64,000 nucleotides of DNA from WRDF01 sp031552235 (GTDB lineage Bacteria > Bacteroidota > Bacteroidia > Bacteroidales > Rikenellaceae). The stretch spans positions 1 through 64,000 of the forward strand of contig JAVBMR010000011.1 of assembly GCA_031552235.1 (NCBI GenBank), in the 5' to 3' direction. The translations under genes and the position numbers were made by a program. Under the pieces are notes generated by a model. The model was not told where the DNA came from. It did no database searches and saw only the letters and a list, made by a program, of their open reading frames with translations. Below, one piece after another: positions 33,985-41,547 of the stretch (positions within the stretch are counted from its first letter, which is position 1; every line of letters starts with the position of its first letter).

Positions 33985-34323
33985 TTACGTGCGCCTTAGA
34001 TTCTCTTTTGCGCCGGGGGCATTCTGCAATACAGCACCGACTATCCGGCAATCGTCCAATTCGTTACAGTCACCACAAGTATCGAACCCTTTTCCATTCA
34101 CACACTTGCGTATTTCGCAATAATCGCTGCAATACGCGAATTTCACCCCGTCCGCGCGGCAGCCCATGCAATTTATGGTCGCCGCCGTGATCTCCGGCGC
34201 GTTGTTCATGACGCTCCACTCCCGGGCGGTTTTTTTCCTTAACTCGTCGTCGTTGGCGACAGTGGCTATGCGGGCTTCGCAGCTCTCGCAGTCCAATCCG
34301 CAGCAGGCAATCAGTTGTTTCAT
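33985..34323 (-). CDS. Cysteine-rich DUF3795 protein
   Basis: A 112-residue protein with 12 cysteines: CCGLDCESCEA at the start, then NCMGCRADG, YCSDYCEIRKC and FDTCGDCNELDDC. This spacing matches DUF3795, presumed to bind zinc or an Fe-S cluster. Function unknown. Co-directional with ndk. Confidence 0.85.
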   Translation of the reverse strand: MKQLIACCGLDCESCEARIATVANDDELRKKTAREWSVMNNAPEITAATINCMGCRADGVKFAYCSDYCEIRKCVNGKGFDTCGDCNELDDCRIVGAVLQNAPGAKENLRRT

Positions 34324-34369
34324 AATTTAGAATATTACGTACATCCTAAAGATACAAAAACTATTGCAA

Positions 34370-34398
34370 AAAGAAGGCCACCCGGTTTCGGGCGGCCC
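34370..34398 (-). terminator. Terminator after trpB
   Basis: On the minus strand GGCCGCCC and GGGTGGCC pair around GAAACC, followed by TTCTTTTTGC, 25 bases after the trpB stop. Confidence 0.8.
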
Positions 34399-34422
34399 TG
34401 CAATTAATGTATCGAACCTGTT

Positions 34423-35793
34423 TTAGAGTATCGGCTCCAGTTTCGCGATAGACTCGGCTATGACAGAATCAGGCAGGTCGTAATTGGTAAGTTTGCCGCC
34501 GAGGTACTGTTCGTAGGCGTAGAGGTCGATCATGCCGTGTCCCGAAAGGTTGAACAGGATCGTCTTTTCCTTACCCTCTTCCTTGGCGATCTGCGCCTCG
34601 CGGACAGCCATGGCGATTGCGTGCGTAGACTCCGGCGCGGGGATAATACCTTCGTGCTTGGCGAAAAGGATGCCTGCCGCGAATGTTTCGAGCTGGGGCA
34701 TCGACTGCGCCTCCACAAGGCCGTCCTTGATGAGCTGGCTCACGATAGACCCGGCGCCGTGGTAGCGGAGTCCGCCGGCGTGTATGTCGGCCGGCTGGAA
34801 ATCGTGGCCCAGAGTGTACATCGGGATGAGCGGCGTGAAACCTGCCGTGTCGCCGAAGTCGTACTGGAACTGTCCGCGCGTAAGTTTCGGGCAGGACGCA
34901 GGCTCGATTGCTATGACCCTCGTTTTAGTCCCCTCGCGCAGGTTGCGGCCGATGTAGGGGAACGCGATGCCCCCGAAGTTCGAACCGCCGCCGAAGCATC
35001 CTATAACCACATCCGGATCGTCGCCGGCCATCTGCATCTGCTCCATTGCCTCTATCCCGATCACAGTCTGGTGCAGAATCGTATGGTTGAGCACGCTGCC
35101 GAGGCAATATTTGGTATCCTCCGGGCTCTGGAGCGCCATTTCGACCGCTTCCGAAATTGCTGTGCCGAGGCTTCCCGAATTCTCCGGATCACGCGCCAGC
35201 ACGTCGCGGCCTGCCTGCGTGAGCATGCTCGGCGAGGGGATAACCTCCGCCCCCCATGTGTTCATCATTAGCTTGCGGTAGGGCTTCTGGTTGTAGCTCA
35301 CCTTAACCATGAACACCTTGAGGTCGATACCGAAGTACTGGCTGGCCAGCGACATGGCCGACCCCCACTGTCCGCCGCCGGTTTCGGTCGTAAGGTGTTT
35401 GATGCCCTGTTTGGCATTATAATACGCCTGCGGTATGGCGGTATTCGGTTTGTGCGAACCGGCCGGGGACACGCCCTCGTTCTTGAAGTAGATCTTGGCC
35501 GGGGTATCGAGCGCTTTCTCAAGCCCGTAGGCACGCACGAGCGGAGTGCCGCGGTAGATTTTGTACATGTCGCGCACCTCGTCGGGGATGTCGATGTAGC
35601 GGTCGGTTTCGTTCATCTCCTGCTTCATCAGCTCCTCGGCGAAGATGACGCTCATCTGTTCGAGCGTTACCGGTTTCTTCGTCTTGGGATCGAGCGGAGG
35701 AAGAGGCTTGTTCTTCATGTCGGCGACGATGTTGTACCATTGGGTCGGTATCTGTTTGTCGGTGAGCAGGAACTTCTTCGTCTGATCTTTCAT
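34423..35793 (-). CDS. trpB: Tryptophan synthase beta subunit, TrpB2 type
   Basis: A 456-residue PLP enzyme making tryptophan from indole and serine. It is longer than canonical TrpB and matches the TrpB2 branch: PLP-lysine context GVSPAGSHKPNTAI, GGGQWGSAMSLAS, the phosphate-binding GCFGGGSNFGGIAFP, and LFNLSGHGMIDLYAYEQYL at the end. No trpA or other trp gene is adjacent. The upstream leader carries a complete Trp-codon attenuator (35862-35995), which strongly supports a real role in tryptophan supply, probably salvaging indole or serving as the cell's TrpB. Confidence 0.92.
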   Translation of the reverse strand: MKDQTKKFLLTDKQIPTQWYNIVADMKNKPLPPLDPKTKKPVTLEQMSVIFAEELMKQEMNETDRYIDIPDEVRDMYKIYRGTPLVRAYGLEKALDTPAKIYFKNEGVSPAGSHKPNTAIPQAYYNAKQGIKHLTTETGGGQWGSAMSLASQYFGIDLKVFMVKVSYNQKPYRKLMMNTWGAEVIPSPSMLTQAGRDVLARDPENSGSLGTAISEAVEMALQSPEDTKYCLGSVLNHTILHQTVIGIEAMEQMQMAGDDPDVVIGCFGGGSNFGGIAFPYIGRNLREGTKTRVIAIEPASCPKLTRGQFQYDFGDTAGFTPLIPMYTLGHDFQPADIHAGGLRYHGAGSIVSQLIKDGLVEAQSMPQLETFAAGILFAKHEGIIPAPESTHAIAMAVREAQIAKEEGKEKTILFNLSGHGMIDLYAYEQYLGGKLTNYDLPDSVIAESIAKLEPIL

Positions 35794-35861
35794 GGCTTTG
35801 AATTTTTATATGATTATTTTTTTCGTCGTTTGCTTGTCGTAAGCGCCTACGCTCCCATACA

Positions 35862-35897
35862 TAAAAAAACCTGTCGCTTACCAAGTAAACAACAGGT
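35862..35897 (-). terminator. Attenuator terminator in the trpB leader
   Basis: On the minus strand ACCTGTTGTTTAC pairs with GTAAGCGACAGGT (13 pairs, two G-U) around TTG, followed by seven T, 69 bases upstream of the trpB ATG. Its 5' arm (TTGTTTAC, 35892-35885) can instead pair with GTAAACAA (35945-35938) at the leader-peptide stop codon. Confidence 0.88.
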
Positions 35898-35941
35898 CCT
35901 TTTTATCTTTCTTGTGACTACACAGCGATATACCTCATTGT

Positions 35942-35995
35942 TTACCTAATCAACGAGCGCCACCACCAATTTTGAGTAGTCATCAGTAAATTCAT
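35942..35995 (-). CDS. Trp leader peptide (attenuator)
   Basis: A 17-codon frame from the ATG at 35995 reads MNLLMTTQNWWWRSLIR and ends TAA. Three consecutive Trp codons (35968-35960) lie 15 bases before the stop, and the stop overlaps the antiterminator strand GTAAACAA. A ribosome stalled at the Trp codons would leave that strand free to break the terminator; one that reaches the stop would cover it and let the terminator form. The promoter lies just upstream at 36019-36047. Confidence 0.88.
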   Translation of the reverse strand: MNLLMTTQNWWWRSLIR

Positions 35996-36018
35996 AACGG
36001 AGTGTATTTGTGTATGTG

Positions 36019-36047
36019 CAAAAGTAAATAAAATTTCTTAAAAACAA
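36019..36047 (-). promoter_or_regulatory. Promoter of the trpB leader transcript
   Basis: On the minus strand TTG (36047-36045), 18 bases, TACTTTTG (36026-36019), a perfect TAnnTTTG box, 23 bases before the leader-peptide ATG. Confidence 0.7.
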
Positions 36048-36250
36048 TATAAGTTCGCAAAAAAACATAAAAACAGATTCCGCGGCCGGCCTGAAACGCT
36101 CTCGCGAACTCTCTCCGATCATAGTTTCGCACGGCGAACATTGCGCAGGCGGCAATATGCCATATTACGGAACAACGTAATAATTCCTGTTTATATGAAT
36201 TACTTTCGTTTCAGAGTAAGAACTGACATAGTAATTATCTTTACTCGACC

Positions 36251-36309
36251 CATTTTGGTTGCCCCGTCCAACCGTTCCGCGCCTCGGTGGTGGACGGGCT
36301 ACCAAAATG
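36251..36309. other. Long imperfect hairpin in the gap between trpB leader and the reductase gene
   Basis: CATTTTGGTTGCCCCGTCCA (36251-36270) pairs with TGGACGGGCTACCAAAATG (36291-36309), 18 of 19 positions plus one bulge, around a 20-base GC-rich loop. No gene spans it. It could be part of a small RNA ending at the terminator 36373-36406, or a mobile-element relic. The remaining bases 36050-36250 and 36310-36372 are AT-rich with nothing I can name. Confidence 0.55.
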
Positions 36310-36372
36310 AAAAACGACATAAACCATATATAGCCACTATATAATATATTAATTCGAATAAGTTTGGTCATT

Positions 36373-36406
36373 ACGGCCCCTCACTCCCGGGGGGCCGTTT
36401 TTTTTG
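36373..36406 (+). terminator. Terminator with no clear upstream gene
   Basis: ACGGCCCC pairs with GGGGCCGT (10-base loop), followed by TTTTTTTT on the plus strand. No plus-strand coding gene lies within 3 kb upstream, which raises the possibility of a small RNA from the 36.1-36.37 kb gap. Confidence 0.75.
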
Positions 36407-36408
36407 TA

Positions 36409-36416
36409 TATCTTTG
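36409..36416 (+). promoter_or_regulatory. -7 box (TATCTTTG) for the reductase-deaminase pair
   Basis: A perfect TAnnTTTG box 18 bases before the ATG at 36434, directly after the terminator T-tract. Confidence 0.6.
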
Positions 36417-36433
36417 GCGAAAAAGCAACCGAT

Positions 36434-37129
36434 ATGAAAGTAATACTGTCGGCGGCCGTCTCCCTGGACGGGTATCTGGACGACCTTTCGCCCGAAAGGC
36501 TCAAGCTTTCGAGTGGCGAGGACTGGGCGGCCGTGCAAAAACTGCGCGGACAATGCGACGCGATACTCGTGGGAGCGGGCACGGTACGCAGGGACAACCC
36601 CTCGCTCGTTATACGCGACCAGGCGACCAGGCAGGAAAGGATCGCGGCCGGGATGGAAGCCGATATTGCCAAGGTGGTCGTAAGCCGTTCGGGATGTTTA
36701 GACCCGGAGAGCAAATTTTTTACCGAAGGGTCAGGCAGAAAAATAGTGTTCATGGAAACGCCTGACGGTACGGATGCGGCGCGGAGGATGGGCACGGCGG
36801 TTGCGCCGGTTGCGCCGGAATTGGCACAAGCCGCCGAAATTATTGCAGCGCAACACATTACAGCCAGGTTCATATGCTCCGAACTTTCGGCAATGGGATA
36901 CGGGTCCCTGATGGTCGAGGGTGGAAGCCAGATATTGACAATGTTCCTTGAGGAAGGCGTCGCCGATGAATTCCGCCTTGCCATAGCGCCTTTTTTCGTA
37001 GGGAAGGAAGGGGCGCCGAAACTCGCCTGCCCCGGCATATTCCCGTGGGGCAAAGACAACAGGATGGCGGCTGAGAAGGTCGAACTGCTGGGCGACACCA
37101 CCGTAATACACTTGATTCCAAAGAAATGA
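36434..37129 (+). CDS. RibD C-terminal-like (DHFR-fold) reductase
   Basis: A 231-residue protein of the RibD_C/dihydrofolate reductase-like family: it starts VILSAAVSLDGYLDD, has LRGQCDAILVGAGTVRRDNP (the ribosyl-aminopyrimidine binding region) and GYGSLMVEGGSQILTMFLEE (NADPH loop). In riboflavin synthesis this domain reduces the ribose of the deaminated pyrimidine. Its stop overlaps the start of the deaminase gene (37126-37129), so the two proteins likely work together as a split RibD in reversed order. It could alternatively serve another pyrimidine or pterin pathway. Confidence 0.8.
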   Translation: MKVILSAAVSLDGYLDDLSPERLKLSSGEDWAAVQKLRGQCDAILVGAGTVRRDNPSLVIRDQATRQERIAAGMEADIAKVVVSRSGCLDPESKFFTEGSGRKIVFMETPDGTDAARRMGTAVAPVAPELAQAAEIIAAQHITARFICSELSAMGYGSLMVEGGSQILTMFLEEGVADEFRLAIAPFFVGKEGAPKLACPGIFPWGKDNRMAAEKVELLGDTTVIHLIPKK

Positions 37130-37575
37130 ACGACGATATTAAATACATGAGGATGGCCCTGGACGCCAGCCGCGAATGTGTTCCCAACCAGACTTCTTAC
37201 TGTGTCGGCGCAGTCGTCGTGACAGCCTCCGGCGAGGTTTTCACAGGCTATACGCACGAAACAGGCCCGGCAAACCACGCCGAAGAAGAAGCGGTTGCGA
37301 AGGCCCTCTCCGCCGGTGCGGGACTCGCCGAGGCGACGATATACTCCACCATGGAACCCTGCTCCACGCGCAGCTCCAAACCGCGCTCCTGCTCACAACT
37401 AATTATAGACCATGGCTTTGGCAGGGTAGTTTACGCACTCAAAGAACCGGCGTATTTTGTCGAATGCCACGGCGACAGCCTTCTGAAAAACGCCGGGATA
37501 AAAGTCGACGTCATGGACGCGTTCGCACGGGAAGCCGTGGAAATCAACGCGCATATATTAAATAAGGATTTGTGA
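37126..37575 (+). CDS. RibD N-terminal-like cytidine/deoxycytidylate deaminase
   Basis: A 149-residue zinc deaminase: NHAEEEAV supplies the His and catalytic Glu, and MEPCSTRSSKPRSCSQLI the two zinc Cys, in the RibD-like pattern (PCS..., nine residues, C). RVVYALKEPAYFVECHGDSLLKNAGIKV matches the end of the RibD deaminase domain in layout. It overlaps the reductase gene by ATGA. With ribBA elsewhere in this window, riboflavin synthesis is the most likely pathway. Confidence 0.8.
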   Translation: MNDDIKYMRMALDASRECVPNQTSYCVGAVVVTASGEVFTGYTHETGPANHAEEEAVAKALSAGAGLAEATIYSTMEPCSTRSSKPRSCSQLIIDHGFGRVVYALKEPAYFVECHGDSLLKNAGIKVDVMDAFAREAVEINAHILNKDL

Positions 37576-37697
37576 TTATAGATAAGTTTCGACTTGTTCG
37601 GCTTGCGTTGGCGAAAACCAGACTGGTGCCGGGTTCTTCGATTTAAGCTCCAGTTTTTGCCCGGCGTAAGATTATTGTGTATATAGCCACAAAAAAT

Positions 37698-37770
37698 GAG
37701 GAAACTACGGAATGGGGAACCACCCCCAATCCATCGTTTCCTCTACTAACCTAAAACTACTAACCTAAAA
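37698..37770 (+). ncRNA. Second copy of the GAGGAA-hairpin leader element
   Basis: GAGGAAAC (37698-37705) pairs with GTTTCCTC (37736-37743), with an inner stem GGAATGGGG/CCCCAATCC. The tail CTACTAACCTAAAACTACTAACCTAAAA runs into ATG at 37771, which opens only nine codons. The layout is the same as at 9593-9673. The gap 37576-37942 holds no other feature I can name. Confidence 0.5.
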
Positions 37771-37943
37771 ATGAACCTTAAAACTTCGAAACAAAGATAA
37801 GGGCATTTCAATCGTTCTGCAAATTTTTTAATAAGTTATTAAATATATTTAATAATTAGTTAACATTCACGTCAAAATTCCTTAACATTGGACTGAAAAC
37901 AGCAAGATACATCACTCTTTCACGCTCTTTTTTGAGCCGGATT

Positions 37944-37975
37944 TTGCACTTTTCATCAAATAAGCGCTAACTTAG
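37944..37975 (+). promoter_or_regulatory. Candidate promoter for phoA
   Basis: TTG (37944-37946), 21 bases, TAACTTAG (37968-37975; seven of eight match), 23 bases before the ATG. Confidence 0.5.
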
Positions 37976-37998
37976 CATCTCACAAACAAACAGATAAA

Positions 37999-39093
37999 AT
38001 GAAAAAGATATTCCTTACCCTAATCATCGTATGCGTCGCCGGATTCGGCGCCGACGCTAAAAAACGTCCCGGCTCCGAGAACAAAGTAAAGAACATAATA
38101 TTCCTGATCGGCGACGGAATGGGGCTTGCCCACGTAGCGGCCACCACTATATACAATAATTACCAACCCCTTGCCATCGAACGCGCCGACTATATCGGGC
38201 TGCAAAAGACATATTCGGCCAACAACAGGGTCACGGACTCTGCCGCGTCGGGCACAGCCCTCGCCACAGGTGTAAAGACCAACAACGGCGTGATAGGCCT
38301 CGACGCCAAAGGCAACCCGGCCGAGAGCATCCTTGAAAAAGCCTCGCGAGGCGGCCTGTCGACCGGCCTCGTGGCGACATACGCAGTCACGCACGCCACA
38401 CCGGCTTCGTTCATCGGCCACGTAAAAGACCGCGGAATGGAAGAAGAAATAGCGACATACTTCCTCAAGACCGACATAGACGTCTTCCTGGGCGGCGGCC
38501 GCAAATACTTCGCCGACCGCAAAGACAAGCGCGACCTCACGAAAGACCTCGAAGCAAAAGGATACACGATGATATACGACGTTGCGGATATTGCGTCGGT
38601 CGAAGCCAATAAGTTGGGCGGGCTGTTCGCCAGCGCCGGCATGGCCAAAATGCGCGACGGACGAGGCGACTACCTTCCCACTGCCACCGCCAAAGCCCTC
38701 GAAATCCTGAGCAAAAACAAAAAAGGCTTCTTCATCATGATCGAAGGCTCGATGATAGACGGCGGAGGCCACGCCAACGACATCCAGATGGTCGTGGACG
38801 AAACAATGGATTTCGACAAGGCCGTGAAAGTGGCGTTCGACTTTGCAGACAGGAACCCCGGCACGCTGGTGGTCGTAACAGCCGACCACGAAACGGGTGG
38901 CCTCACGCTCCCCTCCGGCAAACCCGACTTCTCGCTGCCCGACCAGGGCGTGCAGTACAAGTTCAGCACGGGCGGCCACACAGGCACATTCATCCCCATT
39001 TATGCTTACGGGGCGGGCGCGGGCAACTTCAGCGGCGTGATGGAGAATACCGACATCCCCAAGATAATGGCGCGGCTACTGGGGGTGGAATAA
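37999..39093 (+). CDS. phoA: Alkaline phosphatase
   Basis: A 364-residue secreted phosphatase with a signal peptide (about 1-20). The metal and nucleophile motifs are present: FLIGDGMGLAHV, RVTDSAASGTALATG (nucleophile Ser), MIEGSMIDGGGHAND, VTADHETGGL and FSTGGHTGTFIPIYAYG. It hydrolyses phosphomonoesters in the periplasm. Shorter than E. coli PhoA, as usual for the Bacteroidota form. The PiT transporter at 54.7 kb could take up the released phosphate, but the two are not linked in an operon. Confidence 0.93.
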   Translation: MKKIFLTLIIVCVAGFGADAKKRPGSENKVKNIIFLIGDGMGLAHVAATTIYNNYQPLAIERADYIGLQKTYSANNRVTDSAASGTALATGVKTNNGVIGLDAKGNPAESILEKASRGGLSTGLVATYAVTHATPASFIGHVKDRGMEEEIATYFLKTDIDVFLGGGRKYFADRKDKRDLTKDLEAKGYTMIYDVADIASVEANKLGGLFASAGMAKMRDGRGDYLPTATAKALEILSKNKKGFFIMIEGSMIDGGGHANDIQMVVDETMDFDKAVKVAFDFADRNPGTLVVVTADHETGGLTLPSGKPDFSLPDQGVQYKFSTGGHTGTFIPIYAYGAGAGNFSGVMENTDIPKIMARLLGVE

Positions 39094-39157
39094 CCTTTGT
39101 GAACCGCAAGCGAGATATGGCGCAGCCAGCCCCTCAATTAGCCGCTGCCAATAACGC

Positions 39158-39187
39158 AAAGCCCGCGCCTGTGCGCGGGCTTTTTTT
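39158..39187 (+). terminator. Terminator after phoA
   Basis: AAAGCCCGCGC/GCGCGGGCTTT with a CTGT loop and seven T. Confidence 0.92.
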
Positions 39188-39316
39188 GTTGCCGTGTATG
39201 ACATGTGTGTACCGATTGGACATATGGGCGTGGCAACAAACTGACCCGGCGTTTTTGTTGATAACTTCCCGTCAGCAGGTACACGATTTGCCTGCGAAAT
39301 TCGTTATTTTGCAGGT

Positions 39317-40585
39317 ATGAACGAAGCTGTGCTCGAAAAACTCAAAACGCTCGCCGAATCGGCGAAATACGACGTGTCGTGCTCGTCGAGCGGAACCACG
39401 CGCAAGAACAAACCGGGGACGGTCGGCAGCGCGCACGGTTGGGGTATATGCCACAGTTTCACCGAGGACGGGCGGTGCGTGTCGCTGCTGAAGATAATGC
39501 TCACGAACGTCTGCATCTACGACTGCGCTTACTGCATAAACCGCCGCAGCAACGACATACGCCGGGCGACGTTCACGGTCGACGAACTCGTGACGCTCAC
39601 CATAGAATTCTACCGCCGCAACTACATCGAAGGGCTGTTCCTCAGCTCCGGGGTCATAAACACCCCGGACTATACCATGGAACGTATGGTCAAGGTCGTC
39701 AAGGACCTGCGCACCATCCACCGTTACAACGGCTACATCCACATGAAGAGCATCCCCGGTGCCAGTCAGGAGCTTGTGGCCGAGGCCGGGCGGTATGCCG
39801 ACAGGTTGAGCGTCAATATAGAGATACCATCGGAACAAAACCTGCGGATAATCGCGCCGGAAAAAGATTACGCGAGCATATATAAACCGATGAGTTACAT
39901 CTCTCAGGGGACGCTCGAAAGCGCCGAGGAACGCAAAAAGTTCAGGCATGCCCCAAGGTTCGCCCCGGCAGGCCAGAGCACGCAGATGATAGTGGGCGCC
40001 ACCAACGAAAGCGACAAGGATATCCTCGCGCTCTCCACCGCACTATACACGCGCCCAAGCATGAAGCGTGTTTACTACTCAGGGTTCGTGCCGGTAAACG
40101 ACTACGACCCGAGGCTGCCGGCCCTCAAGCAGCCCCCGCTGGTGCGCGAAAACAGGCTTTACCAATCGGACTGGCTGATGCGGTTTTACGGTTTCAAGGC
40201 GGACGAGATCGCCGACGATGCCCACCCCAACCTCGACCTCGAAATAGACCCCAAGCTGTCGTGGGCTTTGAGGCACCCGGAAGCGTTCCCGGTGGACGTG
40301 AACAGGGCCGACTACGAAATGATCCTGCGTGTACCCGGCATAGGCGTGAAATCGGCGCAGCTCATAATATCGTCGCGCAGGTTCGGGCGCATCACATCGC
40401 TGACGCTCAAGAAAATGGGCGTTGTGATGAAAAAAGCGCAGTACTTCATAACATGCGGCGAACTGGGCATACACCTGGGTGTGAACGAGATGCATCCAGA
40501 CCTTGTGCGCAAAGTCCTCACGCAGAAAAAGCCCTCGCGGAAAGGCCCGGACGAGAGCCAGACCGCGCTGGTGTTTCCAGAGTGA
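39317..40585 (+). CDS. Radical SAM protein of the DNA modification/repair-associated family (TIGR03916 type)
   Basis: A 422-residue protein. The cluster motif is LTNVCIYDCAYCINRRSND (CxxxCxxC, about residues 78-85). A long TIM-barrel follows (LFLSSGVINTPDYTMERMVK). The C-terminal part has a helix-hairpin-helix, VNRADYEMILRVPGIGVKSA, suggesting DNA contact. Family members occur next to DUF4130/UDG-linked proteins, and the DUF4130 gene follows here after 190 bases. The substrate is unproven; a DNA or tRNA modification/repair role is inferred from association. Confidence 0.88.
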   Translation: MNEAVLEKLKTLAESAKYDVSCSSSGTTRKNKPGTVGSAHGWGICHSFTEDGRCVSLLKIMLTNVCIYDCAYCINRRSNDIRRATFTVDELVTLTIEFYRRNYIEGLFLSSGVINTPDYTMERMVKVVKDLRTIHRYNGYIHMKSIPGASQELVAEAGRYADRLSVNIEIPSEQNLRIIAPEKDYASIYKPMSYISQGTLESAEERKKFRHAPRFAPAGQSTQMIVGATNESDKDILALSTALYTRPSMKRVYYSGFVPVNDYDPRLPALKQPPLVRENRLYQSDWLMRFYGFKADEIADDAHPNLDLEIDPKLSWALRHPEAFPVDVNRADYEMILRVPGIGVKSAQLIISSRRFGRITSLTLKKMGVVMKKAQYFITCGELGIHLGVNEMHPDLVRKVLTQKKPSRKGPDESQTALVFPE

Positions 40586-40593
40586 TAGTAATA

Positions 40594-40740
40594 GTTACTT
40601 TTTGGTGGGCAAAAAGTAACCAAAAACCCACCGCCCGTCACCGTCGCCTAAGTTTCTCTTGCGAGCTTCCCTCGTTACACGGTAACTTCGGGTGATCTCG
40701 CATCGAAACTCTTAACGGCTCCGCTGAGAGGGCGGGATTA
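40594..40740 (+). repeat. Intergenic repeat, family C copy 2 (head only)
   Basis: GTTACTTTTT (40594-40603) is inverted at 40611-40620 with a GGTGGGC spacer and followed by CAAAAACCCACC, as in the copies at 10541 and 45082. The rest to 40740 differs. The repeat separates the radical SAM gene from its DUF4130 partner. Confidence 0.6.
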
Positions 40741-40775
40741 TTCAGTCTTATTATGGATAGCCAAACACTAATACA

Positions 40776-41537
40776 ATGACTGTTTTCAGATACGATAAAA
40801 CTTTCGAGGGGCTGCTTACGGCCGTTTTTGACGCGTATGTGCGCAGGGAGTTCCCCGATACGCTCATAGGCGAAGGCGAGCCGGAACCGATGTTCTCGGA
40901 CGGGGCATACGCGGTCTGTTCGGACAGGGAAAAATCGAACAGGGTCTGGAAATCGCTCCGAAACAAAACAGACGCACGGACCCGGAATATGCTTTTACAT
41001 GTATGGCTCTCGGAAGAGGCCGGAAGCGACGAACTGATATTCAGATACATCCGCAAGACTTTCGATTCTCCCCACCCAATTGCCGAAAACTTTGCCGACC
41101 CCGACATACTCGAAATCAAGCAGATCGCCATGAAAGTCGCGCGCGAAGGAGAGCATGTGCGGCAGTTCATCAGGTTCCAGAAAGGCGGCGACGGGACGTT
41201 CTTTGCCCCCACAGCTCCGAAGTACAACGCCCTGCCCCTTGCCGTCAACTACCTGAAAGACAGATTCGCCGACCAGAAATGGCTCGTATACGACACCCGG
41301 CGGCATTACGGATACTATTACGACCTGGAAAAAGTGCAGGAAGTGACCATGGAAGACGACGCGCACCTGCTCGGCGGCAAGTTGGACGAAGCGCTGCTGT
41401 CGGAAGACGAGAAACTTTTCCAGGAGATGTGGCGCAGCTATTTCAAAGCGCTCACGATAAAAGAGCGCATAAACCCCAAACTGCACCGCCAGCACATGCC
41501 GCAAAGGTTCTGGAAATACCTCACGGAAAAACAATGA
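40776..41537 (+). CDS. DUF4130 protein (TIGR03915 type), radical SAM partner
   Basis: A 253-residue protein: MTVFRYDKTFEGLLTAVFDA at the start, then VREGEHVRQFIRFQ-type sequence (AREGEHVRQFIRFQKGGDGT), ADQKWLVYDTRRHYGYYYDL and an ending HMPQRFWKYLTEKQ. This is the DUF4130 pattern. In many bacteria the domain is fused to a uracil-DNA-glycosylase-like domain; here it stands alone. With the upstream radical SAM gene it forms the conserved pair of unknown chemistry thought to act in DNA metabolism. Confidence 0.88.
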   Translation: MTVFRYDKTFEGLLTAVFDAYVRREFPDTLIGEGEPEPMFSDGAYAVCSDREKSNRVWKSLRNKTDARTRNMLLHVWLSEEAGSDELIFRYIRKTFDSPHPIAENFADPDILEIKQIAMKVAREGEHVRQFIRFQKGGDGTFFAPTAPKYNALPLAVNYLKDRFADQKWLVYDTRRHYGYYYDLEKVQEVTMEDDAHLLGGKLDEALLSEDEKLFQEMWRSYFKALTIKERINPKLHRQHMPQRFWKYLTEKQ

Positions 41538-41547
41538 TACGTAAACT

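Noticed and set aside
36251..36309. Integron attC-like site
   Set aside because: The hairpin lacks the RYYYAAC and GTTRRRY core sites with unpaired extrahelical bases and there is no cassette or integrase nearby.
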